Made by a program: the position numbers and the translations under genes. The notes beneath the pieces were generated by a model, which was not told the origin of the DNA, did no database searches, and saw nothing but the letters and a program-made list of their open reading frames with translations. Shown piece by piece: positions 11,687 to 23,191 of a stretch of 64,000 bases of DNA; the first letter of the stretch is position 1, and each line of letters begins with the position of its first letter. The stretch comes from Heracleum sosnowskyi. Taxonomy: Eukaryota > Streptophyta > Magnoliopsida > Apiales > Apiaceae. The stretch covers positions 26,876,655-26,940,654 of the forward strand of contig CM061238.1 in assembly GCA_030848705.1 (NCBI GenBank), written 5' to 3'.

Positions 11687-14551
11687 ATGCGAACACGTTC
11701 TCAATCTCGGAAAGAAGAACTTGAATTGAATCTAGTTATGGGAGAAACAGTAGTAGAAACGAAGGCTTTGAAGGACTATTCTCAACCAAAGATCAATGAC
11801 ATTCAATCTAGCATTGTCAGACCGACTATTGCAGCTAATACCTTTGAAATCAAGCCTGGCACGATTCAGATGGTGCAGAATTCAGTTCAGTTTGGGGGTG
11901 CTCCGACGGAAGATCCTAATATGCATATTAGGGATTTCATTGAGATTTGCGACACCTTCAAGTTCAATGGCGTGTCAGAAGATGCTGTGAAATTGAGACT
12001 TTTCCCATTTTCTCTAAGTGATAAAGCTAAGGGCTGGTTGCACTCTCTACCAGCAGGTTCTATTGCTACATGGGAGGATCTTGCTCAGAAATTTCTCACT
12101 AAATTCTTCTCTATGGCTAAAACAGCTGCAATCAGGAATGCTCTTACTCAGTTTGCACAACAGTCTGGAGAAACTTTATGTGAAGCTTGAGAGCGTTACA
12201 AGGAGATGCTTAGGAAGTGTCCTCATCATGGAATGCCTGATTGGATGGTGATCAATTGTTTTTATAATGGTCTGGGAGGTCAATCACGACCAATGCTTGA
12301 TGCGGCATCAGGTGGAGCTCTTTGGGCTAAAAGCTACGAGGAAGCTTATGAGCTAATTGAGATGATGGCTGCTAATGAATACCAGAATCCAACTCAGAGG
12401 TTATCACAAGGTAAAGTGGCAGGAATTCTGGAAGTGGATGCAGCCACGACAATAGCAGATCAGTTGAAGGCTTTGTCTATGAAGATAGATTCTTTGACTA
12501 ACTATGGAGTACATCAGGTGGCTAGTGTTTGTGAGCTATGTGCAGGTGCACATGACACGACTCAATGTGCCATATCTAGTGAATCGGCGCAGTTTGTGAG
12601 CAATTTTCAGAGACAACAGCAGCCAGTGCCTAATGCCTATCATCCGAATAACAGGAACCATCCAAATTTCAGCTGGAGTAACAATCAGGGTGGTCAGCAA
12701 CAATTACAACAGCCGTATCAGTAGTTTCAAGATCAGCAATATGGAGCTAAACCATTTAACTCTTATGGTTTTCAGCAGCAGTATGCTCCAAGGCAACCAT
12801 ATCAACCACCAGGTTTTCAACAACCATCTCAGGGAAGTGCTGGGCAATCATCTAATGAAAAATCAGAATTGGAAGAATTGAGGCGAATGTGCAAGAGCCA
12901 AGCTGTTTCCATCAAGACTCTGGAGAATCAAATCGATCAGATTGCCAGTGCCTTGTTGAATAGACCACAGGGAACTCTCCCTGGTGATACGGAAGCTAAT
13001 CCAGGCAAAAGAGAGGTCAAGGAACATGTAAAAGCAGTTACCTTGCGATCTGGGAAGGTTGCGAATGATCAGAACTCAGAAACAGAGCAAAATGGAAAAA
13101 TTTTGAAAATCCAACAGAATGAGGAGCGCGCCCGCGCCCTAGGGAGTGCGCCCGCGCCTGACCTTCTTCCAGAAGTGGAGAAAAATGAAGAAAAAGCTAG
13201 TCAGGGGGGAAACGATGCGGAGAAAAATGACCATTCTACTGAGAAATCTGTTCTGAAGCAAGCTACAGAGACCAAGGAAGTCTATCCTCCTCCGCCATTC
13301 CCTAAACGTCTTCAGAAGCAGAAGTTGGATAAACAGTTTGCTAAATTTCTGGAGGTATTCAAGAAGTTGCATATCAATATACCTTTTGCGGAAGCTCTAG
13401 AACAAATGCCGAGCTACGCAAAGTTCATGAAGGGTATTCTCTCATGGAAGTTGAAACTCGAGGAGTTGGAAACCGTTGCTCTAACAGAAGAATGTAGTGC
13501 TATTCTACAGCAGAAGTTACCTCCTAAACTCAAAGATCCAGGGAGTTTCACCATACCATGCAGTATCGGCAATCTATCTTTCAACAAGTGCTTGTGTGAC
13601 TTGGGAGCTAGTATTAATCTGATGTCGTTGTCTGTCTTCATGCAACTTGGGCTGCCTGAGCCTAAACCTACTACTATGTCCTTACAGCTGGCTGACAGGT
13701 CTGTCACATATCCTAGAGGTATAGTAGAGGATATCTTGGTTAAGGTGGATAAGCTCATTTTTCCTGCTGATTTTGTTATTCTGGACTTTGAGGAAGACAA
13801 GATGATTCCGATTATCTTGGGAAGACCGTTCTTAGCTACAGGCCGAACTTTGATCGATGTGCAGAAAGGAGAGCTTACAATGAGGGTTCAAAATCCGAAG
13901 GTCACTTTTAACGTGTTCAAGGCAATGAAATTTCCAACTGAGGAAGAAGAATGCTTTAATTTGGAGATGGTCGATTCTGTCGTCAATACAGAGATTGAAC
14001 AACCGCTGAAGTCAGATACCTTGGAGAAGGTACTGATGGGAGATTCTGAGATTGAAGACGAAGATGGAGAAGAGCAGTTGCAGTACTTGAATGCATCTCC
14101 GTGGAAAAGAAAAATTGATGCGCCATTCGAATCTCTTGGATTAGCAGAGCTGAACAATTATCAGGAGCGACTTAAACAATCTAAGGAAGAAGCTCCTACA
14201 CTTGAACTCCAACCACTGCAGGATCAATTGAGGTATAGTAAAGTCTACGAGAGCAACATGCTATATAAGGAGAAGGTTAAGGACTATCATGAAAGAGGGG
14301 TGGTGAAACATTCATTTGTGCCTGGTCAGCTAGTTATGCGTTTCAAGTCTCGTTTCAGATTTTTTCCAGGAAAGCGTAAGTCGAGGTGGTTGGAGCCTAT
14401 CACGGTTAAATCAGCATTTCCGCATGATGCAGTAGAGATTTTCCATAAGTTTCCGGACGAAGTGTTCAAGGTTAATGGTCAGAGGCTGAAGCATGACGTT
14501 GGTAATACGGTGAACCGTGAGTCGAAGTTCACCGTTCTTGCGACTGGATGA
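11687..14551 (+). pseudogene. Athila-like gag-protease joined to an integrase tail, two nonsense codons
   Basis: A single frame runs from ATG 11687 to TGA 14549-14551 and is interrupted only by TGA at 12188 and TAG at 12722. Order: retrotransposon gag domain (FIEICDTFKFNGVSEDAVKL, then LPAGSIATWEDLAQKFLTKF, then KCPHHGMPDWMV), a CX2CX3HX4C knuckle (CELCAGAHDTTQC, about 12532-12570), a Gln-rich linker, and an aspartic protease with CDLGASINLMSLSVF and ILGRPFLATGRTLIDV (about 13594-13860). After the pre-RT linker (TLELQPLQDQLR, near 14200) the frame jumps straight to the integrase C-terminal segment (VPGQLVMRFKSRFRFFPGK to KVNGQRLKHD). RT, RNase H and the catalytic integrase core are missing, but the frame is kept. 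The two stops look like TGG to TGA and CAG to TAG, as expected from cytosine deamination. Confidence 0.88.
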
Positions 14552-14558
14552 AAACGGA

Positions 14559-14830
14559 TTTACGTCAAGCTATTGACGTAAAACAAGCGCTTCGTGGGAG
14601 GCAACCCATGCGAATATGTAGTATTATTATTTTGTGTTTAAAAAAAGAGGAAGAAAGAGGTTAAGTGTTTTGACGTAGAGGGAGGCGATGCTCCGCCTCA
14701 TGAGCCTACAGCAGAGACGGGGGAAAATATGTTGAGAAAGTGGATGCTCCACTTTCGACCCATTCACCAGGTTGATTGATAAGAAGGTCGAGATAAAGAC
14801 CTTAAAAAAGCGCTTCTTGGGAGGCAACCC
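14559..14830 (+). other. Stem-loop cluster after the Athila-like polyprotein
   Basis: Six simple stem-loops lie in 272 nt, beginning seven bases after the stop codon. H1 14559-14582: TTTACGTCAA/TTGACGTAAA, 10-bp stem, loop GCTA. H2 about 14596-14609: TGGG/CCCA stem, loop AGGCAA. H3 14682-14699: GAGGCG/CGCCTC. H4 14736-14756: GAAAGTGG/CCACTTTC, loop ATGCT. H5 14784-14803: AAGGTC/GACCTT. H6 about 14818-14833: CTTGGG/CCCAAG, loop AGGCAA. H2 and H6 belong to two copies of a conserved motif (AAGCGCTT then GGGAGGCAACCC), and each copy has its own hairpin just upstream. Similar GGGAGGCAACCC motifs are familiar from Athila relatives; their function is not known to me. Confidence 0.7.
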
Positions 14831-16690
14831 AAGATTTTGGAGGAGGAACACTCTCCCACATTTTTCAACCAGGAATTCATGCACTAGGGGAGTATTTTCA
14901 ACCTTTCTTTGTATAATTTTTCACTCCTATTATTTTTGTATTTCTTTTAGGATCTTGTTAGTTTTGCATATTTATATATATTATTCATTGGGGACAATGA
15001 ACCGCTTAAGTGTGGGGACGTGTTCTTAATAATAATATATTTTAAAAACCAAAAAAAAATAAAAAATTATATATTATAAAAATTCAAAAAAAATTGAAAA
15101 TTTAAAACTTTTTGTATATAATTATCTTGTCTCAAAAGCATGTTAGTATGGATAAGTACACATTGTGTAGATTAATTTCGCATGATTAATTCTGAGTGTC
15201 ACATTCATGAAAAATAATTTGATGCTTGGTAATTCCTTGTGTGTGCTTGCGAAAATTTGAAAACTTGAGATGTTTCTTGGTCAATTTTAGTGAGTTAAGC
15301 ATGCTTTCACCATGTGAGGATTTGAGCCTAATTTATGATTGATACATTTTATATCAATCCATTTTTTGTTGTGTGATGTTCATCATGATTATTGTTGCTC
15401 TAGAACTTGTTTTAAACCGTTTTGAGACTACATGATATGTGTATGCATGAATATGATAAAGGCACTAGGATTAACCTTATTTACCCAAACAATACCCATA
15501 TGAAAAATAATCCTTAGTGAACCCCTTTGAGCTTATACCCATTTCTTTCGTATATCACCACTCTAAAACTTTTTAGCCTACTTATTTATTCTTGTCTTGA
15601 TTTATCTGGTAGAGCATATTAATTCAATTTATGGGTTGGTGAATATTTAGTGTGGGGATTTCTTTTGGTTAAAGTGTTACATCTTGGTGGGATACAATAT
15701 GGTATGAAAGTTGCAAACAAGTATTAAGTACTCCTTTGAGATCAATGGGTGGCAAGTGCAATATCATATTAAAGGGACGATCCATGTGTGCTGGTATTAA
15801 GTACATTCTTGGTGACTTTTCACTGCCCTTGGTTACTGGAGAATGACTTGACTTTAAAAAAAAAAAGAAAAAAAAATTATGAGCAAGAGGAAAATCAAGT
15901 AGAGTGTGTTCATTTGATTGATACAATGTGAAAGTGGGAAAGTACATGGGCTATAAGTACTTGGAAGTTTAATGCTTGTGAAAGCTTGATCAACTTTTAC
16001 ATGATCTAAGTTTCATATTGGGTGCTTTAATTAAAAGTGAACATTATGCTCTATCAGTTATCAAGTTTAGCCACTTGTTAGCCTGGTTCTTTGATATCCT
16101 ACCCCATACCTAAGCCCCATTACAACCTTTAACGAAGACCTTTTGATTCATGTATGCATATATACGAGGTAGTGGAGATTTGGTGGACAACCAAGCATAT
16201 GGTAGCACATGAGTACATTGATTGAACTTGAGCAATACACTTATAGCCATACACCTGTGTGAAGTGAGAGCAATGTGAGATTCTATCCATAGCATGCTTA
16301 CTTGTTGAATGCGACTTTGATGTCCATCTCATGATATTTTTGTCTATCTAGACATTGTGTGCATACTTGGATTATTTTGTGTTAATGATGCTTAAAGTGA
16401 GAGTACTTGTACTTTCAGACACTTTTAGGTTGATATGTGATTGAGATTTACAATGTGTGGAGTACTATGACATGTTGCATGTTTGAGAGATTTGGTGGTT
16501 GAAAATATTTGATTTTGTGGGTATATCATCTATAAACCCTCACGAGACAAAACTCGTCCTACTAGGGCTGCCTAGGGGTTTAACGGCTTGTTGCATATGC
16601 TCAATGCAATCGTGTCATCTACGAAAGTGGTGGTCCTATTAGTTAGTATTATTTTTATTTCTTTATTTGCCCGAGGACGTGCAAAATGCT
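14831..16690 (+). other. Noncoding 3' internal region of the Athila-like element
   Basis: About 1.9 kb without a credible ORF or domain, with A-rich and T-rich runs (for example around 15046-15070 and 15857-15878). Athila elements often carry an envelope-like ORF here; I see no sign of one. Short open frames on either strand have no recognisable composition. Confidence 0.6.
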
Positions 16691-16705
16691 AAGTGTGGGG
16701 ATGTT
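16691..16705 (+). other. Polypurine tract region of the Athila-like element
   Basis: AAGTGTGGGGATGTT directly precedes the 3' LTR start TGATAGAG. A GTGTGGGGA tract at this position is typical of Athila-type elements. Confidence 0.7.
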
Positions 16706-18168
16706 TGATAGAGTATATATTTATATATATTTTATATGATTTTATTCCTCATATTTATTATATTTTGCAGTTAATTGGATATTTATTTAATAAATTTTAA
16801 TGTTTTATTGTAGGATGCAAGGAAATCCTAAACTTGGAAGGATTGGAGAATAAAGAGCTTAATTTGGAAATTTATTAGAAGAAAATTCGGATTTGTTGGG
16901 CTGCCTGCACATAATTCACTATTTGGGTCATATCTTGAGATCTAGAAGTCAGAATTGGACGATTTAACAACCCACGCGAAGATAATAAAAATATCCTTTA
17001 TTCTAAAGTGGTCCAATTATCAAATTACTTCAGGAAAGTCCCAGAATTACTGAAGAAAAGTCAGCTACGAATTTTCCTTGTAAAACAGAATCAGTTTAGG
17101 AAACGTAATTGTACTTTCCTCAACGCATTAAAATATTTGAGGATATATATCTAAACATCAGATCTGAGAGATACAGATATACAAAGATACATTGATATAC
17201 ATACATACATATCCATCCACCGGCAAGGAGAACAAAGAGACGGCTGATTACGAAGATCTAGTTTTCAACTTATCTTTGTATTCTTCTAATTAGGCGATAC
17301 TTTGGATTCTCGTTTGTTTCTTCATAAACCCTAGCACTTTTATTTAGTATTCTAGACTTATTATTATCATGTTTTCATCAGAACCCACGATGATGAAAGG
17401 TTCGATTATGAACTAATCGTCGTCGTGGGGTTCTAACGGATTTATTTATGGATTTTAGTAGTTAATTGTTTTAAAGATTTATGTGTAATGGCTAATTGAT
17501 ATCCTAGTTTGGTTGTGCTTATTCTTCTTGGATGCGTAGCTAACATCTAAGTTGTATTGTTAATCTCTATTGATTACGAAAGTGGATATAGAGGTTTAGA
17601 ACTTGCCATGCTAGCATAGGTTTATGTATGTTTGTCATGCATGATTTGTAGGTGATTTTAACCATCTCACCTGCCCTATGTAATCTGAATGGATAACTTG
17701 CTCGTTAAACCGTTATGTTTTCAAATCTTATAGACATATAGGGTCTAAGCATAATTGGTGTCTGCTCAACTTCTATCTCTTTTGTGGATGTTTGAGTGGT
17801 TTGGTAAATGTATACTGAAAGGTAGCGTGTACTGATTTCGTGTTGTCCGATTAGTTGTCACAACCGTCACATACATTGATTAAAGACATAAACTCTGAAT
17901 GAAGTATTTAATGAAGTTAGAATCCCATGTTTTATTCTCATAAGTAATTCAACAGCAATCTCTTTAGACAATTATAATCTTGTTAAGTTGATTAGTTAAT
18001 TTAGTTAATCAAAACACAAATTTGTTACTTGTAATAGCATTGAACAATAGCCATACATTGTTGCATAAGTGCATAACTATAGTAACCAAAGCAGTCTCTG
18101 TGGGAACGAACTCTACTTATTCATATATTACTTGTGACCGCGTATGCTTGCATGATTTTGTGCGAACA
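16706..18168 (+). repeat. 3' LTR of the Athila-like element
   Basis: 1463 bp, aligned without net indels to 10080-11542 and about 98 percent identical by eye. It ends GCGAACA and is followed by the target duplication GGGCC and the interrupted gypsy B integrase. Confidence 0.93.
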
Positions 18169-19155
18169 GGGCCCGAGCATCTTTCGCTCGCCAACTTCAT
18201 CCCAATACAAGGGTGAGCGACATCTTCTTCCATAAAGGGCTTCATACGGGGGCATTCCGATGCTTGCGTGAAAACTGTTATTGTAGGAAAATTCTATCAG
18301 TGGTAAGTGTTCATCCCAACTTCCTTTAAAGTCCACAACACAGATTCTCAGCATATCCTTTAACGTTTGGATGGTCCTTTCATTTTGGCCGTCAGTTTGG
18401 AGATGATAGGCGGTACTCATGTTTAGTTTAGTTCCCACACATTCCTGGAAGCTTCTCCAAAATCGGGAGTTAAATCTGGGGTCTCGGTCAGACACAATGG
18501 CGACGGGGACTCCATGTCGCACGACAATCTCTTTCATGTAAATATCCACTAGTCTGTCGACAGTGTATCTTTCGTTGATCGGGAGAAAGTGGGTTGACTT
18601 TGTTAACCGGTCTATGACTACCCATATGGCGTCGTGATTAGCTTTGGTTCTTGGTAAACCTACTACGAAATCCATGGCTATATGTTCCCATTTCCATTCT
18701 GGAATCTCTAGTGGTTGTAAAAGTCTGCTAGGTCTCTGATGCTCTGCTTTCACTCTTTGGCAGGTCAAGCACTTGCTTACCCACTCTGCTACATCCTTTT
18801 TCATGTTAGGCCACCAATAGTATTCCTTCAAATCTCTATACATCTTGGTGCCCCCCGGGTGAATTGAATATCTTGAGCTATGGTTCTCGTACAAAATCTC
18901 ATCCTTCAACTCTTGGACATTAGGAACCCAAATTCGGTAGGAATACCTCATTATCCCTTTGTCATCTCTCTCAGTCTTTATTTCCTCTCATGTCATTAAC
19001 TCTCTTCCCTCTGTCATCATTCGTTCTTGGCACAGTTTGATCTTTTGCAACAACTCTGGTTGCATGGAAATCTCAAATAATTTCTCGGTACCATTTCCTG
19101 TCATCTTAACCTCAATTTCCAGCTTCTCCAACTCTCGGACTAACTCAAAGGATTC
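18169..19155 (-). pseudogene. Gypsy B RNase H end and integrase core
   Basis: Read on the minus strand this is the tail of the RT/RNase H region (EISMQPELLQKIKLCQERM), then the HHCC zinc-binding part of integrase (YSIHPGGTKMYRDL, WWPNMKKDVAEW, CLTCQRVKAEH), then the DDE core: D in MDFVVGLPRT, D in IVSDRDPRFNSRFW and E in TDGQNERTIQTL. A TGA at 18988-18990 splits the frame. The left end is the Athila-like insertion; reading resumes in frame at 10074. At about 19155 the frame passes without a stop into the copia 1 protease, which is abnormal. Confidence 0.88.
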
Positions 19156-19530
19156 ACTGGTAGAATTTAAGTCAGCTATAAACAAATTTCCTTTTCTTAC
19201 TCCCAGTAGAGCAAGCTTCTCATCCTTCCTGTTTGTGATCAAGCACTTGTCCTTTCTGAAATCTGCATTGTAGCCTTTATCACAGAACTGACTGATACTT
19301 AGAAGATTGTGCTTCAATCCTTCAACAAGAGAGATGTTTTCAATGATGACATTCCTAATTTTCAATTTACCATATCCCGTAGTGAATCCTTTGTTGTCAT
19401 CTCCAAAGGTTACAATCGGGCCAGTCTTCTTAACCACCTCTGTAAGCAGGGACTCTTCACATGTCATGTGTCTAGAACAACCATTATCCAGAATCCACAC
19501 GACCTTTGAGCTTTTAACCTTACCCTGCAA
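19156..19530 (-). pseudogene. Copia 1 protease, truncated and fused to gypsy B
   Basis: A Ty1/copia protease with the catalytic motif in the form WILDNGCSRHMTC (usually D-S-G), followed by FGDDNKG, GLKHNLLSISQFCDKGY and the start of the gag-pre-integrase linker (GNLFIADLNSTS). Immediately after this the frame becomes gypsy RNase H linker sequence. The open frame begins at a TTG inside TTGCAGGGTAAGG, just after the gag stop, so the natural start is not an ATG here. Integrase, RT, RNase H and the 3' LTR of copia 1 are missing. Confidence 0.8.
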
Positions 19531-19541
19531 TCACAGATTGA

Positions 19542-21954
19542 TTAAGCGGACTTTGGTACCCAAACTTGTTTGGGTCCTGAAGGTTTAGATACTTTAACAT
19601 GAGTAACATTCAAGTTAGTCTTACCCTGTTTGATGTTCATAGTATCTGTGGATTTAACATTAACAGTGCTTTTGCTACTATCATTCATCAACTTAAAATA
19701 AGCATGCATGATGTTGTATTTACATAGCAAACACTCTTTCTTTCCACAGGGTTCATGAAGACCAGGCATGTCAGACATGTTATGCATTTCAGAAGTATTA
19801 ACAGTTTCTACTTTAACCTTTTTACATGCATGTGTAAGGTGTCCAGCAGAATTACAAATAGTGCACAACTTCCTAGATGCAATGGGAGAAGAAGAAACAA
19901 TATTCTGATTAACAAACATTCTTTTTCCCATTCCTCTTCTTTTTAGCCTTGATAACTAAGTCACCTACTTCAGTTTTAGGTAGTTCAGTTTTTACTGATT
20001 TCCTAGGCAACTTAGTCTTTACCTCTTTTTCCTTCAATAAATCCTCCTCAAGCAATTCTTGTCTTATGAAAAGATCATCCTCATTGAAAAGTGGTGGAAA
20101 TGGCTTAACAAAAACTGGACAATCAACATTCTTAAGAACATGTGGAGTATTCCTTTTGACTGCTGAAGGTGTCACAGGGAATTCCACTATCTTCTTACCA
20201 GCTTTCTTGTTGTAGTCAAATCCTATTGCAGTTTTGTTCCCTATGGTCTGAGTATCAATGATCTCCTTAGCAATTAGGGCAGAATTCTTAAAAGCATTCA
20301 GTTTCAAATCTAACTCTGAAATCTGCTTCCTGAGGATAGTCTCTATCTCATCATTACACTTGACCTTGTTCTCTAAGTACATATTCTTTTGCTTAAGATC
20401 TTCTAATGTGACAGCTACAAGCTCTAGTTCTTCATTTTTAGATTCTAGATTTTTAATCTTAAGAACTAGTTTAGCATTTTCCATTTCAGATGCTAGCATG
20501 CTTGTGTGTACATTAAACAATTCTACACTTAGATCTTGCACAGTTTTCTTGTACTCAGAATTAGACATGTCAATTGTAGTTAGGATAGGTACCTGAGATA
20601 ATTGTGGTGATTCCTCTGAAGAGTCAGCCATTAGGGCAACATTTACATATTCCTCCTCTTCATCCGAATCAGTATCATCCCAGTGTTTTCCCTCTGCTAT
20701 ATAAGCTTTCCCTTTCTGCTTTCCAGACAATGCCTCCAGTTGCTGTTTCAGCTTGGCATTCTCCTTCTTCAACTCATCATAAGAATCCTTCTTCTCATAG
20801 ACATCTTTCTTGTCTCTTGCTTGACGAGGCTTCTGACATTCAGTGGAGAAATGCCCTAACTCATTGCAATTGTAGCATCTTGATTTGCTTCTATCAATCA
20901 TGCCAGTCTTGTAGCCTCCCTTAAAGCCAGTCCCTGGTGAATACTTGCTCTTCTGGAATCTGTTGGTTGAGCCCTTGAACTTATACTTAGGGTTTCTCTT
21001 GAAACGAATATGACTAAACTTTGCAGCTAAGTACGCCATGGTTTTGTCTTCCATCTGCTCAAGCTCTTCTAGGGTGTAGTAATCACTTTCATCAACACCC
21101 AGATTCACAGAATCCATTTCAGCTTCTATAATCACCTCCTTTCCAGCTCTAGGGGTTTGAACCTGAATATCAGAAGTTGTTGGTTCATCCACTACAAGTG
21201 CTGCTGATCTAACAAGTGCACTTTGCTTGTTGTCTACTGTCCCTGGTCCGTAGATTATCACCCTTTGTTCCTGTTCCATCTCATAGGTCTTCAACTTGCC
21301 ATAGATCATCTCTAATGACATCTTTGTGAAGTCAATTCTTTCCTTTATGGATGAGGACTTGTGTTCTACATGATGGGGCAGTGTCATCATGAACTTCCTG
21401 TTTGTTTCTCTCAGTGGATAGGTCTTCCCTTTCATTGCCAATTCATTAAGAAGCTTAGTATATTTCTCAAAGACCTGAGTTATACTTTCTCCTGGAAGAG
21501 ACCTAAAAGCTTCGTACTGAGAAGTCAGGATGTCCAATCTGTTTTCCTGCACGTCTTCAGTTCCTTCCATTATTAAGTTTATGGTATCCCACATATGTTT
21601 CCCGCTTGTACAGTTCATTAACTGATAGCTCATTTCCTTGTCTGCGGAGTCTGCCAATATCAACATCAAACCTGTATCCAATCGAATCAGTTCTTTGTCA
21701 GAATCTGTGTATTCAGTGATATCCTTAGGTTGGGTGCCTTGAGGAATCCTGGTACCATCAGGAGCTGTAGATTCACTAACTGGTTTCATTGGTACAAATG
21801 GTCCGTTCTCTAATACGCCAATATACAACAGATTAGATGCCTTGATAAATAACAGCATCTTCATCTTCCACAAACCGAAATCATCTCTAGTAAACGGGGG
21901 AACTTTAATACCAGCAGTTGTCTTTGGAGCACTCATGGTTTCTGAAAATTTCAA
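19542..21954 (-). pseudogene. Copia 1 gag, one frameshift
   Basis: This starts at ATG 21954 or at the second ATG at MSAPKTTAGI. N-terminal copia gag domain (FTRDDFGLWKMKMLLFIKAS, about residues 22-41), central gag helices, a CCHC knuckle CYNCNELGHFSTEC (about residue 360), an acidic segment (DDTDSDEEEEYV), a long coiled coil (about residues 400-570) and a second knuckle CTICNSAGHLTHAC. The frame shifts in an A/G-rich run near 19925, so the last 130 residues, including the second knuckle, are in another frame. They end in VWVPKSA and TAA at 19542-19544. Two knuckles plus a coiled-coil extension fit the SIRE/Tork side of the copia tree, by inference. Confidence 0.82.
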
Positions 21955-22082
21955 ATTGTTTAAAATTCAAGAAATTCCAATTAAATGAAAAATTTTGAAA
22001 GTTAAAAAATTTGCTTCGAATTTTCAAGCTATGTTTGATTTTGGTCTCATTCACCGGATCTGATTTGTACGTCAATCAAGTA

Positions 22083-22094
22083 GCTCTGATACCA
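22083..22094 (-). other. Primer-binding site of copia 1
   Basis: The minus strand has TGGTATCAGAGC two bases after the LTR end CCTAACA. This fixes the orientation and the left edge of the LTR at 22097. Confidence 0.85.
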
Positions 22095-22096
22095 AT

Positions 22097-23191
22097 TGTT
22101 AGGTCCAAAGTATCGTAGAAGGGGGGGGGGCGTTGATTACGATACTCACAAATTATTTAATTTCGTTCGCGGATTAATCATTCAGTTCTATAACGAAATC
22201 AACTACACCAAATCAAACCAAGAGTCAGGGAATATATCGTTTTATAAAATATAAACCTCGAGGGGTGATACAAATTCTAATCCATAGATTAGCTTCAATG
22301 AGTTTAAGGTTACACAAATTCACTACAATGATAAGATTCTGAGCAATTTAAATTTCTCTGATAATTCTCTCTGGCTCAAACTCTCTCCTCGTAAATTCTT
22401 CTGTGTTCTGCCTTAACTGAAGAAGACACTTCTTCAAATCTCTGTATTAATTGCAGACTTGTTTTGAAAACTATCGAACCAAGTTTGAACAAGCAATCCT
22501 GGCCGTCCATCTTCAAAATCAACCTGACAAACAAATACTTTTCACCTGCTCCCAAATTTAAAAACCATCGAAAGTAATAAAGAATTTTACCATTCGATAG
22601 TTCTTAAATAAAAACTATGGAAAAGTAAATTACTTTATTCTTGTTTTTAAATGGTTTTCTTAAATCACATTCGATGGTTTTCTAAAATAGAAAAACCATC
22701 GAATTCTTTTCTTGTCCTTTATCTTTTTAGAAAACCTTCTGATCTCTCCAGGGTGTTTAAGTTTTAGACTGTATCAATTTCTTCTGAGACGATAAAACAA
22801 CTTGATCTTTCTAAGTGCCGTCAACTGGTGCAACTGGTCTGGTTCACAGATGAATAACACTTGATCAATTCTTCTATGTCTTCAATTCAATACTGCTGAT
22901 AAGTCCTTTGTCAATCTGGTTGCTTCAAATAAATCACTGGAGTCCTGTGGTACTAACCCTAAATCATTCACATACTTCCGTAGTCTTGAAAGTCTTGTTT
23001 CTTTTGCTGTCACTGAGGCTTGAACATTTTTATGAACTTCTTTCCGTGACCTGTTTACGGACTTCAAGAATATATACCATATTTTGATTTTTTGAGTTTA
23101 CCTTTTCTTCTTTGATTCTGGATTCCTGTGCTTCTGTTAATATTATTGTCTGTCTTGTCCTTTGTTGAGTTGCAGTTATCTCTTTTATATC
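22097..23191 (-). repeat. 5' LTR of copia 1 (right edge uncertain)
   Basis: On the plus strand it begins TGTTAGGTCC and soon reaches a run of ten G (22122-22131), i.e. a C-tract near the 3' end of the LTR in element orientation, as in two other copia LTRs here. The outer edge is not sharply defined: the minus strand start TGTAACATAAG near 23200 would give about 1.1 kb. The adjoining sequence belongs to a different LTR in opposite orientation. Confidence 0.65.

Larger units (their letters stand above)
10080..18168 (+). mobile_element. Complete Athila-like Ty3/gypsy element inserted in gypsy B
   Basis: An 8.1 kb element with two LTRs of identical length (1463 bp), TGATAGAG...GCGAACA termini and a perfect 5-bp target duplication GGGCC (10075-10079 and 18169-18173). 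By eye the LTRs differ at roughly 25-30 positions without net indels, about 2 percent, so the insertion is fairly young. Order: 5' LTR, primer site, gag-protease fused to an integrase tail, a stem-loop cluster, a long noncoding region, polypurine tract, 3' LTR. Reverse transcriptase, RNase H and the integrase core are absent, so the element would depend on helper proteins. Confidence 0.93.

Noticed and set aside
13414..13800. Minus-strand open frames within the Athila-like coding region (also 13139-13372 and 13888-14157)
   Set aside because: They are antisense shadows of the gag-protease frame.
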